Positions 28,822 to 41,773 of a DNA stretch of 64,000 bases are shown here, piece after piece. The stretch is taken from positions 865,305 through 929,304 of the forward strand of contig NZ_JAEMQH010000002.1 of assembly GCF_016820575.1 (NCBI RefSeq), read 5' to 3'. The notes beneath the pieces were generated by a model. The model was not told the origin of the DNA. It did not search any database and was given only the letters and a program-made list of their open reading frames with translations. The number at the start of each line of letters is the position of its first letter. Position 1 is the stretch's first letter. Position numbers and translations under genes: made by a program. The stretch comes from Marinobacter sediminum (GTDB lineage Bacteria; Pseudomonadota; Gammaproteobacteria; Pseudomonadales; Oleiphilaceae).

Positions 28822-31422
28822 ATGGCCGAATCCGCTAAAGCGAAGAAAGCACCGCAGGAGCTGACCGAAAAACAGCAACGCTTCCGCCATTTGGCGGCAC
28901 AGGGCGCCCGTGAGGGTGCAGTGATTGCGTTGATTGCCCTGTGCATCTACTTCGCAATGGCACTGGTGACGTTCAGCCCCTCAGACCCCGGCTGGGCCAG
29001 TATTGGTCACGACACCAGCGTACAGAACTATGCCGGGCGCACTGGCGCCTGGCTGGCCAGTCTGTTCATGGATTTCTTTGGGCAGGTGGCCTATCTGTTT
29101 CCGGTGATGATCGCGGGCTACGCGATCATGTTGATCCGGCGCCGCAACGATTCCATGGATCTGCACTGGCCGCTCTTTATGATGCGGTTTGGCGGGTTCC
29201 TGCTCATTCTGCTCTCTGCCACCAGCCTGCTGTCGCTCTATTCGGTGTTTGGCCTCGGTGTGTCCTCCGGGGGCGTCATGGGCACCGCCGTCTCTGAGGC
29301 GATGGTACGCTTCTTTAATTTGCCAGCCACCACACTCCTGCTGATTGCCATTTTCCTGTTCGCCCTTACGGTTACCACCGGGCTTTCCTGGTTCTGGCTG
29401 ATGGACCAGATCGGTGGGCTGACGCTCAGATTCGGCCTTGCCCTGAAAGGCATGTTTAGCCCGGATTCTGATAAAAAGAAGGCCAAGCCAGAGCCCGCCA
29501 AGGCGCCTGAAAGATCGGCAGAGCCACCCCTTGTTAAAGACCGGGTTCCGGCTCCCAAGGGTGAGAAAAAGGACAACCAGGGGCCGAGATGGTGGCATCG
29601 CATTCCCGGTTTTGGTCCGGGCAAAGCTAAAGCAAAACCCACAGGCGAGGCTCTGAAAGAGCGCAAGGAGCCGGGTCTTGAGGGATTGTCGGCCGATATC
29701 GATTCCGAGCCGGCCAGGCTTGAGAGCTTTAGTTCACGTGATGACGGTGCGGCCGAGGCGGAGCCGCAGCCATCGCGCACGGCTAAGCCCGCAGAGCAGG
29801 CGCAGCAGCCGGCTGGGCGATCGCTGAAGATTTCTCCGTTCAAAAAGAACGAGCAGCCTCCGACGGAGTCGAAGTCAAAAGATAAGCAGGCGTCCCTGCT
29901 GGAGGACGTTGAGAGCGCCATACCGCCGCTGACCTTGCTTGATCCTCCGGAAGAGCACAAGGAGCGGGGTTATTCCGAAGAGTCGCTGGAACATATGTCC
30001 CGGATGCTTGAGGAGAAACTGGCCGACTTCGGCGTTTCCGTGGAAGTGGTTGAAGTCAATCCGGGGCCGGTGATCACCCGCTTCGAAATCAAGCCGGCGG
30101 CCGGGGTTAAGGTCAGCAAGATCTCCAACCTCGCCAAGGATCTGGCACGATCCCTGGCCGTTCTGAGTGTTCGTGTCGTTGAGGTCATTCCCGGCAAGTC
30201 CGTTGTGGGTATCGAAATTCCCAACGAGGAACGGGAAATCGTTCGCCTGAGCGAAGTGCTTGGCGCGCGGGTTTTCGCAGAGTCCGCATCGCCTATCACC
30301 ATGGCGTTGGGTAACGATATTGGCGGCAACCCCATGGTCGCCAATCTGGCCAAGATGCCGCATTTGCTGGTCGCGGGTACCACGGGGTCGGGCAAGTCCG
30401 TTGGCGTTAACGCCATGCTGTTGAGCATGCTGCTCAAGGCGACACCGGATGAGGTCCGCTTCATTATGGTCGACCCCAAGATGCTGGAACTGAGCATCTA
30501 CGACGGTATTCCGCACCTGCTGGCGCCGGTGGTCACCGACATGAAGGAGGCCGCCAACGCCCTGCGCTGGTGTGTGGCCGAAATGGAACGCCGTTACAGG
30601 CTGATGGCCAATCTGGGTGTTCGGAACATTGCCGGCTACAACCGCAAGGTGAAAGACGCCAGGGATGCCGGTGAACCTTTGCTCGATCCGCTCTGGAAGC
30701 CGGACGAATACCTGGCGAACGACGAGCAGGAGCGTCCGGAACTGGAGACCCTGCCGTTCATTGTGGTGGTCATCGACGAATTCGCCGACATGATGATGAT
30801 CGTTGGCAAGAAAGTGGAAGAGCTGATCGCCCGGATTGCCCAGAAAGCCCGTGCCGCTGGTATTCACCTGGTTCTTGCCACGCAGCGGCCTTCCGTGGAC
30901 GTGATCACCGGCCTGATCAAGGCCAACATTCCTACCCGGATGTCGTTCCAGGTGTCCTCCAAGATCGATTCCCGTACCGTACTCGATCAGGGCGGTGCGG
31001 AGCAGTTGCTCGGCCATGGTGACATGTTGTACCTGCCACCGGGCTCCGGTCTGCCGGTGCGGGTCCATGGCGCCTTTGTGGACGACGATGAAGTCCATCG
31101 TGTGGTTAGCGCCTGGAAGGCCCGTGGTGAGCCCGTCTATGTCGACGATGTCCTCAACGGCGCGGAAGGTGAAAACCTGCCCGGGGTTCCGACCCTGACA
31201 GAGGGTGGCGGAGACAGCGAGGGCGATGCTCTCTTCGATGAGGCGGTCGCCTTCGTTACCGAGGGCCGGCGGGTGTCAATTTCGTCCGTCCAGCGCAAAT
31301 TCAAGATAGGGTATAACCGGGCGGCCAACCTGGTTGATGCCATGGAAGCATCTGGCGTGGTCAGCTCAGCGGGGCACAATGGCGCCCGGGAAGTGCTGGC
31401 ACCACCACCCCCAAGAGATTAG
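28822..31422 (+). CDS. ftsK: DNA translocase FtsK
   Basis: FtsK links septation to chromosome dimer resolution by pumping DNA toward XerCD/dif. The N-terminal part has four to five membrane helices (about 25-195), followed by a charged linker of about 200 residues. The motor domain has Walker [13 protein letters not shown] near residue 520 and Walker [14 protein letters not shown] near residue 648. The last approximately 65 residues form the winged-helix gamma domain ([18 protein letters not shown]), which reads polar DNA motifs. The length of 866 residues is typical of Pseudomonas-like FtsK, shorter than that of E. coli. lolA is 12 bases downstream. Confidence 0.97.
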   Translation: MAESAKAKKAPQELTEKQQRFRHLAAQGAREGAVIALIALCIYFAMALVTFSPSDPGWASIGHDTSVQNYAGRTGAWLASLFMDFFGQVAYLFPVMIAGYAIMLIRRRNDSMDLHWPLFMMRFGGFLLILLSATSLLSLYSVFGLGVSSGGVMGTAVSEAMVRFFNLPATTLLLIAIFLFALTVTTGLSWFWLMDQIGGLTLRFGLALKGMFSPDSDKKKAKPEPAKAPERSAEPPLVKDRVPAPKGEKKDNQGPRWWHRIPGFGPGKAKAKPTGEALKERKEPGLEGLSADIDSEPARLESFSSRDDGAAEAEPQPSRTAKPAEQAQQPAGRSLKISPFKKNEQPPTESKSKDKQASLLEDVESAIPPLTLLDPPEEHKERGYSEESLEHMSRMLEEKLADFGVSVEVVEVNPGPVITRFEIKPAAGVKVSKISNLAKDLARSLAVLSVRVVEVIPGKSVVGIEIPNEEREIVRLSEVLGARVFAESASPITMALGNDIGGNPMVANLAKMPHLLVAGTTGSGKSVGVNAMLLSMLLKATPDEVRFIMVDPKMLELSIYDGIPHLLAPVVTDMKEAANALRWCVAEMERRYRLMANLGVRNIAGYNRKVKDARDAGEPLLDPLWKPDEYLANDEQERPELETLPFIVVVIDEFADMMMIVGKKVEELIARIAQKARAAGIHLVLATQRPSVDVITGLIKANIPTRMSFQVSSKIDSRTVLDQGGAEQLLGHGDMLYLPPGSGLPVRVHGAFVDDDEVHRVVSAWKARGEPVYVDDVLNGAEGENLPGVPTLTEGGGDSEGDALFDEAVAFVTEGRRVSISSVQRKFKIGYNRAANLVDAMEASGVVSSAGHNGAREVLAPPPPRD

Positions 31423-31434
31423 GAGCGGTTCGCT

Positions 31435-32094
31435 ATGCAACAGCACCCATTTTTCAAGCTCATTGCCCTGGCCTTGGTCGCTGTCTTTGCGCTGTCGGCA
31501 AACGCCGCTGATGATTCGGCCAAATCTCACGATGCCGCCGGCAAACTGGCCTCGGTGCTCAAGAGTTACGAGTCGTACCAGGCCAGCTTCATTCAGATCG
31601 TGGTCAATGAGAACGGCAATCGGGTACAGGAAACCCGCGGTGCCCTGAAGGCAAAACGCCCCGGATTGTTCTACTGGGAGACCAGTGCGCCCCTGTCTCA
31701 GTTCATTGTCAGCAATGGTGAGACGGTTGAAGTCTATGACCCGGACCTTGAACAGGTGACCGTCCACAAGCTGGATGAACGGGTGCAAACCACTCCGGCA
31801 CTGCTGCTCAGTGGTGAAGTCGGCAATCTGGATGAGACCTACAAGGTGTCCCTGAAGGCGATTGGCGACAACACCCGGGAATACACATTAGAGCCCCGGA
31901 ACCCGGATTCCCTGTTTGTGTCCCTTCGCCTGACTTTCTTCAAGGGCGAACTGCAGGAAATGCGCATGCAGGATTCCCTGGCCCAGCTCAGCATCCTGAG
32001 CTTCGACGACATTCGATTGAACCAGAGCGTGGACGATAGCGCCTTTTCCCTGGACTACCCGGAAGGCGTGGATATCATCCGGGACGGAGCCTGA
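31435..32094 (+). CDS. lolA: Outer-membrane lipoprotein carrier protein LolA
   Basis: LolA shuttles lipoproteins across the periplasm from LolCDE to LolB. A signal peptide (hydrophobic [13 protein letters not shown], cleavage near ANA/AD) leads into the family pattern [23 protein letters not shown] and [11 protein letters not shown]. The C-terminal [12 protein letters not shown] ends the unclosed barrel. The product has 219 residues. Its stop shares one base with the rarA ATG (TGATG), so translation is coupled; ftsK-lolA-rarA is a conserved order. Confidence 0.95.
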   Translation: MQQHPFFKLIALALVAVFALSANAADDSAKSHDAAGKLASVLKSYESYQASFIQIVVNENGNRVQETRGALKAKRPGLFYWETSAPLSQFIVSNGETVEVYDPDLEQVTVHKLDERVQTTPALLLSGEVGNLDETYKVSLKAIGDNTREYTLEPRNPDSLFVSLRLTFFKGELQEMRMQDSLAQLSILSFDDIRLNQSVDDSAFSLDYPEGVDIIRDGA

Positions 32095-33431
32095 TGCAGG
32101 ACAGCCTGTTCGAAGAACAGACCGGATTCCGACCGCTCGCGGCGCGCATGCGCCCAGCCTCACTGGATGAATACGTCGGCCAGTTGCACCTGGTTGGCCC
32201 TGGCAAGCCGTTACGTCGGGCGGTAGAACAGGGCCAGCTGCACTCCATGATTCTCTGGGGGCCGCCGGGTGTTGGTAAAACCACTTTCGCCCAGCTGCTC
32301 GCGAACCTCAGTGACCTCAGTTTTGAAACCATCTCGGCGGTGCTCAGCGGGGTCAAAGAGATCCGCGCTGTTGTCGACCGGGCCCGTCACCGTAAGAGCG
32401 CGGAAGGCCGGGACACGCTGCTTTTCGTGGACGAAGTCCATCGCTTTAACAAAAGCCAGCAGGATGCCTTTCTGCCGCATATCGAAGATGGCACCTTCAT
32501 CTTTGTGGGCGCCACCACCGAGAATCCGTCGTTTGAGCTGAACAGCGCGCTGTTATCCCGAACCCGAGTCTACGTGCTCAAGAATCTTGAGGACGACGAC
32601 ATCCTCCGATTGCTCGAGCGTGCCCTTGAATCAGACACCGGCTTTGCCGGGCGCCTGGCGGTGCCTCGGCAGGTGTTGGAGATGATGGCCGCGGCTGCCG
32701 GCGGCGACGCCCGCCGTGCGCTGAATATCCTTGAGGTGGCCGCTGACCTGGCTGAACCGGATGCCCAGGGCCGCGATACCGTCTCTGAGGCCCAGCTGGA
32801 GCAGGTCATGCAAACCAGCCTGCGCCGTTTCGACAAGGGTGGGGATGTTTTCTACGATCAGATCTCTGCATTGCACAAATCGGTGCGGGGCTCGGACCCG
32901 GACGGAGCCCTGTATTGGCTGTGCCGGATGCTTGATGGTGGCTGCGATCCGTTATACGCAGCAAGACGGCTGGTACGGATTGCCAGTGAGGACATCGGAA
33001 ACGCCGATCCGAGAGCTCTACAGCTAAGCATGGATGCCTGGGACGCCCAGGAACGTCTGGGGTCGCCTGAGGGCGAGCTGGCGCTTGCGCAGGCCGTGAC
33101 CTATCTGGCCATGTGTCCGAAGAGCAACGCCGTGTACAACGCCTTTAACCGTTGTATGGCGGATATTCGGCAAGACCCCGATTACGAAGTACCTGTGCAC
33201 CTTCGGAACGCACCCACCAAACTTCTCAAGTCCATGGGCCACGGCGAATCCTATCGCTACGCCCATGACGAGCCGGAGGCGTTCGCTGCCGGCGAATCCT
33301 ATCTGCCCGAAGCGATTCATCAGCGTCGGTATTACCAGCCGGTTAATCGTGGGCTCGAAATCAAACTGGCGGAAAAGCGCGAGCGCTTGAACCAGCGCAA
33401 TGCCGAAAGTACCCGTAAGCGCTACTCCTGA
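32094..33431 (+). CDS. rarA: Replication-associated recombination ATPase RarA (MgsA)
   Basis: RarA is an AAA+ ATPase related to clamp loaders and RuvB that acts at stalled replication forks. Walker A is [12 protein letters not shown] near residue 60, Walker B is [12 protein letters not shown], and the sensor motif is [12 protein letters not shown]. The C-terminal tetramerisation region includes [20 protein letters not shown]. The length of 445 residues is standard. It is coupled to lolA and followed by serS after 89 bases. Confidence 0.96.
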   Translation: MQDSLFEEQTGFRPLAARMRPASLDEYVGQLHLVGPGKPLRRAVEQGQLHSMILWGPPGVGKTTFAQLLANLSDLSFETISAVLSGVKEIRAVVDRARHRKSAEGRDTLLFVDEVHRFNKSQQDAFLPHIEDGTFIFVGATTENPSFELNSALLSRTRVYVLKNLEDDDILRLLERALESDTGFAGRLAVPRQVLEMMAAAAGGDARRALNILEVAADLAEPDAQGRDTVSEAQLEQVMQTSLRRFDKGGDVFYDQISALHKSVRGSDPDGALYWLCRMLDGGCDPLYAARRLVRIASEDIGNADPRALQLSMDAWDAQERLGSPEGELALAQAVTYLAMCPKSNAVYNAFNRCMADIRQDPDYEVPVHLRNAPTKLLKSMGHGESYRYAHDEPEAFAAGESYLPEAIHQRRYYQPVNRGLEIKLAEKRERLNQRNAESTRKRYS

Positions 33432-33467
33432 GCCCGGCGGCAAGGTAGCCACGAGCCTCAGTGCAGG

Positions 33468-35646
<2,179 letters not shown>

Positions 35647-35694
35647 ATCGCGGGTTGAGGCTAGGGTTGGATCAGTACCGTCAGCCATGAACAG

Positions 35695-35724
35695 AAAAGG
35701 GGAGCCGATTGGCTCCCCTTTTTT
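35695..35724. terminator. Bidirectional terminator between cobA and DAHP synthase
   Basis: A perfect stem AAAAGGGGAGCC / GGCTCCCCTTTT around a GATT loop, with A and T tracts on both sides, lies between convergent genes. It can stop transcription in both directions. Confidence 0.92.
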
Positions 35725-35741
35725 ATGCAGTCAGTGTCCGG

Positions 35742-36818
35742 TCAGCCGATCTTGCGGCCAGGCAGGACATCTTTCAGCTTGTCCCGCATTTCCCGGATGG
35801 CCTTCTCGGTGGTCGGCCAGTCGATGCAGGCGTCAGTTACTGATACGCCGTATTTCAAGTCGTCCAGATTGTCAGGAATGGACTGGCTGCCCCAGTTGAT
35901 GTTGCTTTCAACCATCAGGCTCTGGATAGAGCTGTTGCCTTCCAGAATCTGGTGGGTGACGTCCTGCATCACCAACGGTTGCAGGCCAGGATCCTTATTG
36001 GAGTTGGCGTGGCTGCAGTCCACCATGATCGATTTACGCAGCTTCGCTTTTTCCAGGGCCTGTTCGCACAGCGCGACGCTGACTGAGTCGTAATTGGGCT
36101 TGCCGCCACCGCCACGGAGAACCGCATGACCATAGTTGTTGCCCTTGGTGCGGATAATGGCAGCCTTGCCCTGTTGATCAATGCCAAGGAAGTTGTGCGG
36201 GTGCGATACCGATTTCATGGCGTTCACAACAACATCCAGGCTGCCGTCGGTGCCGTTCTTGAAACCGATAGCCATAGAAAGCCCACTGCTCATCTCGCGG
36301 TGGGTCTGGGATTCGGTGGTTCGAGCGCCAATAGCTGACCAGGCGATGGTGTCCTGGAGGTATTGGGGCGAAATCGGATCCAGCGCTTCAGTCGCGGCCG
36401 GCAAACCAAGCTCGTTGATGTCCAGCAACAGGCGGCGGCCAATATGGAGCCCCTGTTCAATGTCGAAGGTATCGTTCAGGTGCGGGTCGTTGATCAGACC
36501 TTTCCAGCCGACGGTTGTCCGCGGTTTTTCAAAATAGACCCGCATTACGATCAGAAGGGTATCACTGACTTCGTCCGCCAGTTTTTTCAGGCGCTGGGCG
36601 TAGTCACGCGCGGCTTCAACATCGTGGATGGAGCAGGGGCCAATGACCACGAACAGACGATGGTCTTTACCGTCCATGATGTCGTAGATGGCTTGGCGGC
36701 CCTTGGCCACGGTTTCGGCGGCGGCGTCGGAGAGCGGCATCTCCTGCTTGAGTGCTTCAGGAGTGATAAGTGGTTCCTGGCTGGCCACGTTCAGGTTCTC
36801 TAGTTTTTTGCCCGACAT
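35742..36818 (-). CDS. aroG: 3-deoxy-7-phosphoheptulonate synthase (class I)
   Basis: This is DAHP synthase, the first shikimate-pathway enzyme, which joins PEP and erythrose-4-phosphate. Class I signatures are VIGPCSIHD near residue 59, RVYFEKPRTTVGWKGLINDP, SSGLSMAIGFKNGTDG and MVDCSHANSNK near residue 270. The ATG at 36818 gives 358 residues and begins just before the conserved part. The frame stays open 85 codons further upstream, but that stretch is unconserved and rich in Cys, so I exclude it. Which aromatic amino acid inhibits it cannot be told; aroF, aroG and aroH are equally possible names. Confidence 0.93.
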   Translation of the reverse strand: MSGKKLENLNVASQEPLITPEALKQEMPLSDAAAETVAKGRQAIYDIMDGKDHRLFVVIGPCSIHDVEAARDYAQRLKKLADEVSDTLLIVMRVYFEKPRTTVGWKGLINDPHLNDTFDIEQGLHIGRRLLLDINELGLPAATEALDPISPQYLQDTIAWSAIGARTTESQTHREMSSGLSMAIGFKNGTDGSLDVVVNAMKSVSHPHNFLGIDQQGKAAIIRTKGNNYGHAVLRGGGGKPNYDSVSVALCEQALEKAKLRKSIMVDCSHANSNKDPGLQPLVMQDVTHQILEGNSSIQSLMVESNINWGSQSIPDNLDDLKYGVSVTDACIDWPTTEKAIREMRDKLKDVLPGRKIG

Positions 36819-36990
36819 GTTGTTCTTTATCCCCGATTCTGATCGTTGCATCTCCATTGGACGAACAAATGCCAACGAAGTTGCAGATTGGTGCCAAAGC
36901 CCCGGGAATCCGGTGTGAATAACCCCGGGGAGGTGGTTATACTGCGTTATTTGGTAGGCCTTTTCAACGCTTCTTACGAATGGGGAACGG

Positions 36991-38814
36991 ATGTCACAGA
37001 ACCGGCAAAAACCGCAGGGTAGTGCGAGTCGCAAAGCGGTTTCCGGACAGATTGGAGACGTGCTCTCCGGCATTCGTGTCCCGGATCTGCCTTACCCGGC
37101 CGGTAAGCTCGCACCGGAATTCGTCAGCGATTGGCGCCCACTGTTGTCATCATGCTGGGTTGAGCAGCGCGATGAGCGCGTTACTCATGTCATCCGCTCC
37201 GTTCATCTCGACTGGTCGTCCATGCAGATCAATGCCGCCTATGTGGCTGATCGCATCATGGACGTGTTCCTGAAAACCAGTGGACTGCATCCTGAGCTTG
37301 CCCGTCGCGTTGCCCGATTGCGTTTCTATCTGGCCTGGCGGATGAATCTTGAAGGGGCTGATGCCTTTAGTGACACCCTCACCAATTGGCTCGACAGCCT
37401 GCAGGAGTGGCGGGGCTGGAGTGATTCCGGCGGGCGCTCAAGTCGAGTGTTGCTTGACCAGCTCGATGCCTTGGTTATCGCCGTTTCCAGTAGTTTCGAG
37501 TCGGGCGAGGCCGCGCCTGTCGAGGAGTTCTGCGGACAGTGGCAGCTGGATGCCGAAAAGCGGAATGCCCAAACTGGCAAGTTGAGGCAGCGGCTGCTGG
37601 AGACTGAACAGGGCGCCGCCCGTCAGCGCCGGGCAGACCAGACTGCCCGGGCCTTGATCGGACGAGCTCTGCAGGGCCGCATGCTGCCACCGGAAATTAC
37701 AACGTTTATTCTGGATTATTGGTACCGGCTGCTGAAACAGGCGATCTGGGCATCGGGAGTCGAAGGTGAGGGCTGTCGCCATGGGTCAAAGCTGCTTGAG
37801 TGGCTGGTCTGGGTCGGCGATCCATCGCTGTCTGACAAGGACCGCAATCGGCTGTACACCGTTGGTGAGCAGATTGGCGATCGACTGATGGATGTCTGGA
37901 ACCGAACTTTCGGTCAGGCCCTTGAAGCAAAGGCATTGGCAGGCATCGAGAACGTAATGGTGTCCAGGCTTCGGGGAGAAGCACCGGAGCTGGCAGAGGC
38001 GCTGCCCACGTCACAGGCTTTTCCCTGGGACAGCAGTTGGTTGGCATTTTCCGGGTGTCAGCCCGGCATTGCCGAGGGCCTTGAGGGCGGCTGGTTTGTT
38101 GAAGGCGAAGGTCGCCGGGAGCAGCGACGGTTCTTCTTCGCGCTGCTGGAAGATACCGCTGAAATCCTCTGGACCAATGGCGCCGGCGTAAAACTGGGCC
38201 TGCAACCCTGGGCCGAATTTGAAACCGCTCGAACTCAAAGCGACTTAAGACCGCTACCCACGTTGACTCCCTTTGGTCAGGTATTAACCGATACGGTGAC
38301 CGTGCTGGCGACCGTTTGCGCAAAGCAACGCAAGCAACGTGAGCAAGCTGCCAAGGACGCAAGAGAACGTGCCGAAGCACTCAGGCGTGAGCGGGAAGCC
38401 GCCGAACAGGCGCGGATGGCTCAAGAGACAGCCAGAGAGGCGGAGCTGCAGCGTCAGCGTGATTTGGCAGAGCAGCAGCGGCTTGAGGGCGAACGTGCCG
38501 AACAGCAGCGCCTGGAGCGCGAGCAGACACTATTGGCCCAGGCTCAGGTGGACGGGATCAAACTGGGGGGGTGGATCGTCGTTACTCCGGACAAGGGCGA
38601 CGAGGATCCGATTCGGCTGAAACTGGCGGTGCGGATCAATGCCTCGCGAAAACTCGTTTTCGTCGATCGGCTCGGTCTGAATCGCCGGGAGTATATCGAC
38701 AATCAACTGGTGGAAGGCATCGTATCTGGCCAAATCCGGGTATTGGGTAGTGCAGCAGAATTTGATGACACGTTGAGTCGTGTCGTGGGTCGAATCCGGG
38801 TCGGCCGAAATTGA
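36991..38814 (+). CDS. DUF1631-like protein with C-terminal coiled coil
   Basis: This is a 607-residue soluble protein without signal or membrane segments. The central part (LPPEITTFILDYWYRLLKQAIW) and the C-terminal segment (GGWIVVT to RINASRKLVFVDRLGLNRREY) resemble the DUF1631 family, whose C terminus looks like a degenerate PilZ-type barrel. A Glu/Arg/Gln-rich coiled coil (about 445-530) separates the two. DUF1631 proteins are often somewhat longer. The function is not established. A true PilZ-domain gene starts 28 bases after the stop, which hints at a c-di-GMP-linked pair. The family assignment is moderately sure. Confidence 0.65.
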   Translation: MSQNRQKPQGSASRKAVSGQIGDVLSGIRVPDLPYPAGKLAPEFVSDWRPLLSSCWVEQRDERVTHVIRSVHLDWSSMQINAAYVADRIMDVFLKTSGLHPELARRVARLRFYLAWRMNLEGADAFSDTLTNWLDSLQEWRGWSDSGGRSSRVLLDQLDALVIAVSSSFESGEAAPVEEFCGQWQLDAEKRNAQTGKLRQRLLETEQGAARQRRADQTARALIGRALQGRMLPPEITTFILDYWYRLLKQAIWASGVEGEGCRHGSKLLEWLVWVGDPSLSDKDRNRLYTVGEQIGDRLMDVWNRTFGQALEAKALAGIENVMVSRLRGEAPELAEALPTSQAFPWDSSWLAFSGCQPGIAEGLEGGWFVEGEGRREQRRFFFALLEDTAEILWTNGAGVKLGLQPWAEFETARTQSDLRPLPTLTPFGQVLTDTVTVLATVCAKQRKQREQAAKDARERAEALRREREAAEQARMAQETAREAELQRQRDLAEQQRLEGERAEQQRLEREQTLLAQAQVDGIKLGGWIVVTPDKGDEDPIRLKLAVRINASRKLVFVDRLGLNRREYIDNQLVEGIVSGQIRVLGSAAEFDDTLSRVVGRIRVGRN

Positions 38815-38842
38815 GCGTTTCGAACAGGAAGGTATAACAATA

Positions 38843-39256
38843 ATGACTGACGCAGACTACGAATTTGGTAATGCCGGGCAGGGCAGGCAGGTGCCGGACA
38901 ATCGTGCGGACTACCGCCTTACCGCAACCGCCCGCGCTACATTAGAACTTGAATCTACTATGCCGGGTCCGACCAAAGGTGAGAACGAAGGTGGACGGCA
39001 GTTGGCATGCCGGATCCGTGATATTTCGGCCCGGGGAATGTCGTTGTTCTCCAATGAGCCGGTTTCACTCGGTGCGCTTTTACCCGCTTGGGTTTCGCTG
39101 GGTGAGCCAGACCAGGAGTTTTCCCTGATGCTGGAAGTGGTGTGGTGCCGACCCTGCGAATCCGAGTTTCTGGTTGGCGCCCAGATCCTGCAATCCGATG
39201 AAACCGCCTTCGTCGAGTGGGTCGAGGCGGTGGCGACTGCGATGGCAGCCGAATAG
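38843..39256 (+). CDS. PilZ-domain protein, probable cyclic di-GMP receptor
   Basis: This is a single PilZ domain of 137 residues with both ligand motifs: RADYR (residues 21-25, RxxxR) and DISARG (60-65, DxSxxG). Cyclic di-GMP binding is therefore likely, unlike the PilZ at 2.1 kb, which lacks them. I chose the ATG at 38843, which has AGGAAGG upstream; the frame is open to 38780 but overlaps the previous gene there. It probably shares a transcript with the DUF1631-like gene. A bidirectional terminator follows. Confidence 0.88.
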   Translation: MTDADYEFGNAGQGRQVPDNRADYRLTATARATLELESTMPGPTKGENEGGRQLACRIRDISARGMSLFSNEPVSLGALLPAWVSLGEPDQEFSLMLEVVWCRPCESEFLVGAQILQSDETAFVEWVEAVATAMAAE

Positions 39257-39260
39257 CAGC

Positions 39261-39295
39261 CACAAAAAAGCCGGCACGGAGCCGGCTTTTTTGTG
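39261..39295. terminator. Bidirectional terminator between PilZ-domain gene and fabI
   Basis: A 15-base perfect stem (39261-39275 with 39281-39295) contains GCCGGC flanked by six A and six T. It lies between convergent genes and works on both strands. Confidence 0.93.
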
Positions 39296-39315
39296 GGCGT
39301 CGATGTGATCTGACG

Positions 39316-40101
39316 TTAGTCTTCCATTTCCGCCATGCCGGTAATGTTGAAGCCGGCATCCACGTACATGATCTCACCGGTGATGCCGCTGGCCATATCC
39401 GAGCCCAGGAAGGCCGCGGAATTACCCACTTCATCGATGGTAACGTTGCGGCGCAATGGCGCCCGTTTGGCGTTCTCGGCCAGCATCTTGCGGAAGCTCT
39501 TGATTCCGGAGGCTGCCAGCGTCTTGATCGGGCCAGCGGAGATGGCGTTCACCCGGATGCCGTCGCGGCCAAGGCTGGCGGCCATGTAGCGCACGTTAGC
39601 CTCGAGCGAGGCTTTGGCCAGCCCCATCACGTTGTAGTTCTGCAGTACCCGCTCGGCACCCAGGTAGCTAAGAGTAATCAGTGAGCTGCCTTCGTGCATC
39701 ATTCCGCGCGCGCCTTTTGCAAGGGCCACAAAGCTGTAGGAGCTGATGTCGTGGGCGATGCGGAAACCCTCACGGGTGGTTACATCCACGTAGTTGCCGT
39801 CCAGCTCGTGCCCCGGCGCGAAGCCCACGGCGTGGACGATGATGTCGATGTGGTCCCAGTGCTTGTTGAGCTCGGTAAAGACCTGCTCGATTTCCTCGTC
39901 ACTGGCCACGTCACAGGGGAAAGTCAGCTTGCTGCCCCATTGTTCGGCGAACTTCTCCACCCGAGGCCGCAGCTTTTCGTTCTGGTAGGTGAATGCCAGC
40001 TCGGCACCTTCCCGGGCAAACGCTTCGGCAATGCCGTAGGCGATCGACAGCTTACTGGCAACGCCAACGATCAGTGCTTTCTTGCCACTGAGTATTCCCA
40101 T
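39316..40101 (-). CDS. fabI: Enoyl-[acyl-carrier-protein] reductase (NADH)
   Basis: FabI performs the last reduction of each fatty-acid elongation cycle. It is an atypical short-chain dehydrogenase: the N-terminal nucleotide loop is [14 protein letters not shown], and the catalytic Tyr-x6-Lys is YNVMGLAK near residue 156. Another Tyr lies upstream in LSYLGAER, followed by [12 protein letters not shown]. From the ATG at 40101 the length is 261 residues, which is standard; 22 further upstream codons are unconserved. The gene lies just after yejF on the same strand, the Pseudomonas order. Confidence 0.96.
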   Translation of the reverse strand: MGILSGKKALIVGVASKLSIAYGIAEAFAREGAELAFTYQNEKLRPRVEKFAEQWGSKLTFPCDVASDEEIEQVFTELNKHWDHIDIIVHAVGFAPGHELDGNYVDVTTREGFRIAHDISSYSFVALAKGARGMMHEGSSLITLSYLGAERVLQNYNVMGLAKASLEANVRYMAASLGRDGIRVNAISAGPIKTLAASGIKSFRKMLAENAKRAPLRRNVTIDEVGNSAAFLGSDMASGITGEIMYVDAGFNITGMAEMED

Positions 40102-40167
40102 GGGTAAATCTCCCTGTGTTCCTGATTTTGAGGCATTATCCCTGAACACCATGGTTCCGGGTAACAC

Positions 40168-41772
40168 TCAATTGGTCGTAGAAGTCTGCTGGTAAAAGAA
40201 GGCAGCACTCAAAAGTTCCTGAGTGTAGGGCTGGCTCGGAGCCCGGAATATGTCCTCAGCGCTGCCATACTCCACGATCTCACCATGATGCAGTACCAGC
40301 AGTTTGTGGCTGAGTGCCCGAACCACTGCCAGATCGTGACTGATAAAAATATAGCTTAGACCATAGCGGCTCTGAAGATCCCTCAGCAACTCAATAACCT
40401 GCTTCTGGACCGTGCGGTCCAGCGCCGAGGTAGGTTCGTCCAGGATGATCAAATCTGGCTGCAGAACCAGGGCCCGGGCTATGGCTATCCGTTGACGTTG
40501 ACCGCCGGAAAACTCATGGGGATAGCGGTGACGCGCGTCGGGGTCCAGACCAACGTCATGGAGCGCGCGGATCACCCGTTGCTCGTGGGCCTCGGCCGTA
40601 TCTGGATCATGGATTTCCAGGCCTTCCCGAACAATCTCAGCAATCGACATGCGTGGGCTCAAGCTGCCAAAAGGGTCCTGGAAAACGATCTGAATGCGCT
40701 TGCGCCACGGCCGGAACTGCTTCTGGGTCAGGGAGCCCAGCTCCTCGCCCGCGAGCTGTATCGCGCCAGAGCTCGTGGTCAGCTTGAGCAGAGCGTGGCC
40801 AATGGTGGTCTTGCCACTGCCGCTTTCACCGACGATCCCGAGGGTTTCACCACGGTTCAGGCTGAAGCTGGTGGATTTAACCGCGTGAAAAGAGTCTTTC
40901 ACCTTGCCGAACAGGGATTTCTGGGTGATGAAGCGAACATCCAGATCCGACACCTTTAGCAAGGGCTCGGAGGTGCCCGTGATCGCCAGGGGCGCATCAG
41001 GTGGCTCGGCATCCAGGAGTTTTCGGGTGTACGGATGCTGAGGGCTGGCAAACAGGGTTTCGGTGTCGGCGTGCTCCACCAGTTTGCCCTGTTCCATCAC
41101 CGCCACTTCGTCCGCATACCGGCGGACAATGGTGAGGTCGTGGGTAATCATCAGGATCGCCATGCCAAGCTTGGCCTGCAGCTCACGAAGCAATTCAAGA
41201 ACCTGCTTCTGAACGGTCACGTCCAAGGCCGTGGTGGGTTCATCGGCAATCAGGAGGTCCGGCTCGTTGGCCAGGGCCATGGCAATCATCACCCGCTGTT
41301 TTTGGCCACCGGACAGTTGGTGGGGGTAGCTTGAAAGCCGGCTTTCCGGGTCCCGGATGCCGACCAGCTCCAGCAGCTCAATACAGCGCGTTCTGGCGGC
41401 TGAGTTACGCAGGCCCTTGTGCAGCGCCAGGGTTTCACCAATCTGCTTTTCCACCGTGTGCAGCGGGTTCAGGGACGTCATCGGCTCCTGAAAGATCATG
41501 CTTATCTTCCGACCGCGAATCTGGCGCAGGCGTTTTTCGCTGACCTTGAGCATGTCTTCACCCTGGAAGTGAATCTCTCCGGTGGGGTACCGGACATGGC
41601 GCTCATCCAGCAGGCGCAGCACTGACAGGGCAGAGATGGACTTGCCCGAGCCGCTTTCGCCCACCAGGGCCAGTGTCTGTCCGGTACGAACGGCCAGTGA
41701 CAGGGAATCGACCACCCTTGGCCCCTGATCGAAGCAGATAGACAGATTGGAGATGCGCAGCAGGTCGTTCAT
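40168..41772 (-). CDS. yejF: Peptide ABC transporter ATP-binding protein YejF
   Basis: One chain holds two ABC ATPase domains. Each has a Walker A (GESGSGKS twice), signature motifs (LSGGQKQR and FSGGQRQR) and Walker B with a catalytic Glu ([12 protein letters not shown] and [12 protein letters not shown]). This double-domain build is typical of YejF, which powers import of oligopeptides and microcin C-like compounds in enterics. The ATG at 41772 leaves one base after the yejE stop. The length of 534 residues fits. It is the last gene of yejABEF; fabI lies 66 bases downstream. Confidence 0.94.
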   Translation of the reverse strand: MNDLLRISNLSICFDQGPRVVDSLSLAVRTGQTLALVGESGSGKSISALSVLRLLDERHVRYPTGEIHFQGEDMLKVSEKRLRQIRGRKISMIFQEPMTSLNPLHTVEKQIGETLALHKGLRNSAARTRCIELLELVGIRDPESRLSSYPHQLSGGQKQRVMIAMALANEPDLLIADEPTTALDVTVQKQVLELLRELQAKLGMAILMITHDLTIVRRYADEVAVMEQGKLVEHADTETLFASPQHPYTRKLLDAEPPDAPLAITGTSEPLLKVSDLDVRFITQKSLFGKVKDSFHAVKSTSFSLNRGETLGIVGESGSGKTTIGHALLKLTTSSGAIQLAGEELGSLTQKQFRPWRKRIQIVFQDPFGSLSPRMSIAEIVREGLEIHDPDTAEAHEQRVIRALHDVGLDPDARHRYPHEFSGGQRQRIAIARALVLQPDLIILDEPTSALDRTVQKQVIELLRDLQSRYGLSYIFISHDLAVVRALSHKLLVLHHGEIVEYGSAEDIFRAPSQPYTQELLSAAFFYQQTSTTN

Positions 41773-41773
41773 A

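Noticed and set aside
29875..31098. 407-codon antisense frame within ftsK
   Set aside because: Opposes the ftsK motor domain, is His-rich and shows no motif; a codon-bias shadow.
36819..37073. Extended N terminus for DAHP synthase (85 extra codons)
   Set aside because: The extension is Cys-rich and unconserved, and it would span the divergent promoter gap. The ATG at 36818 fits the family start.
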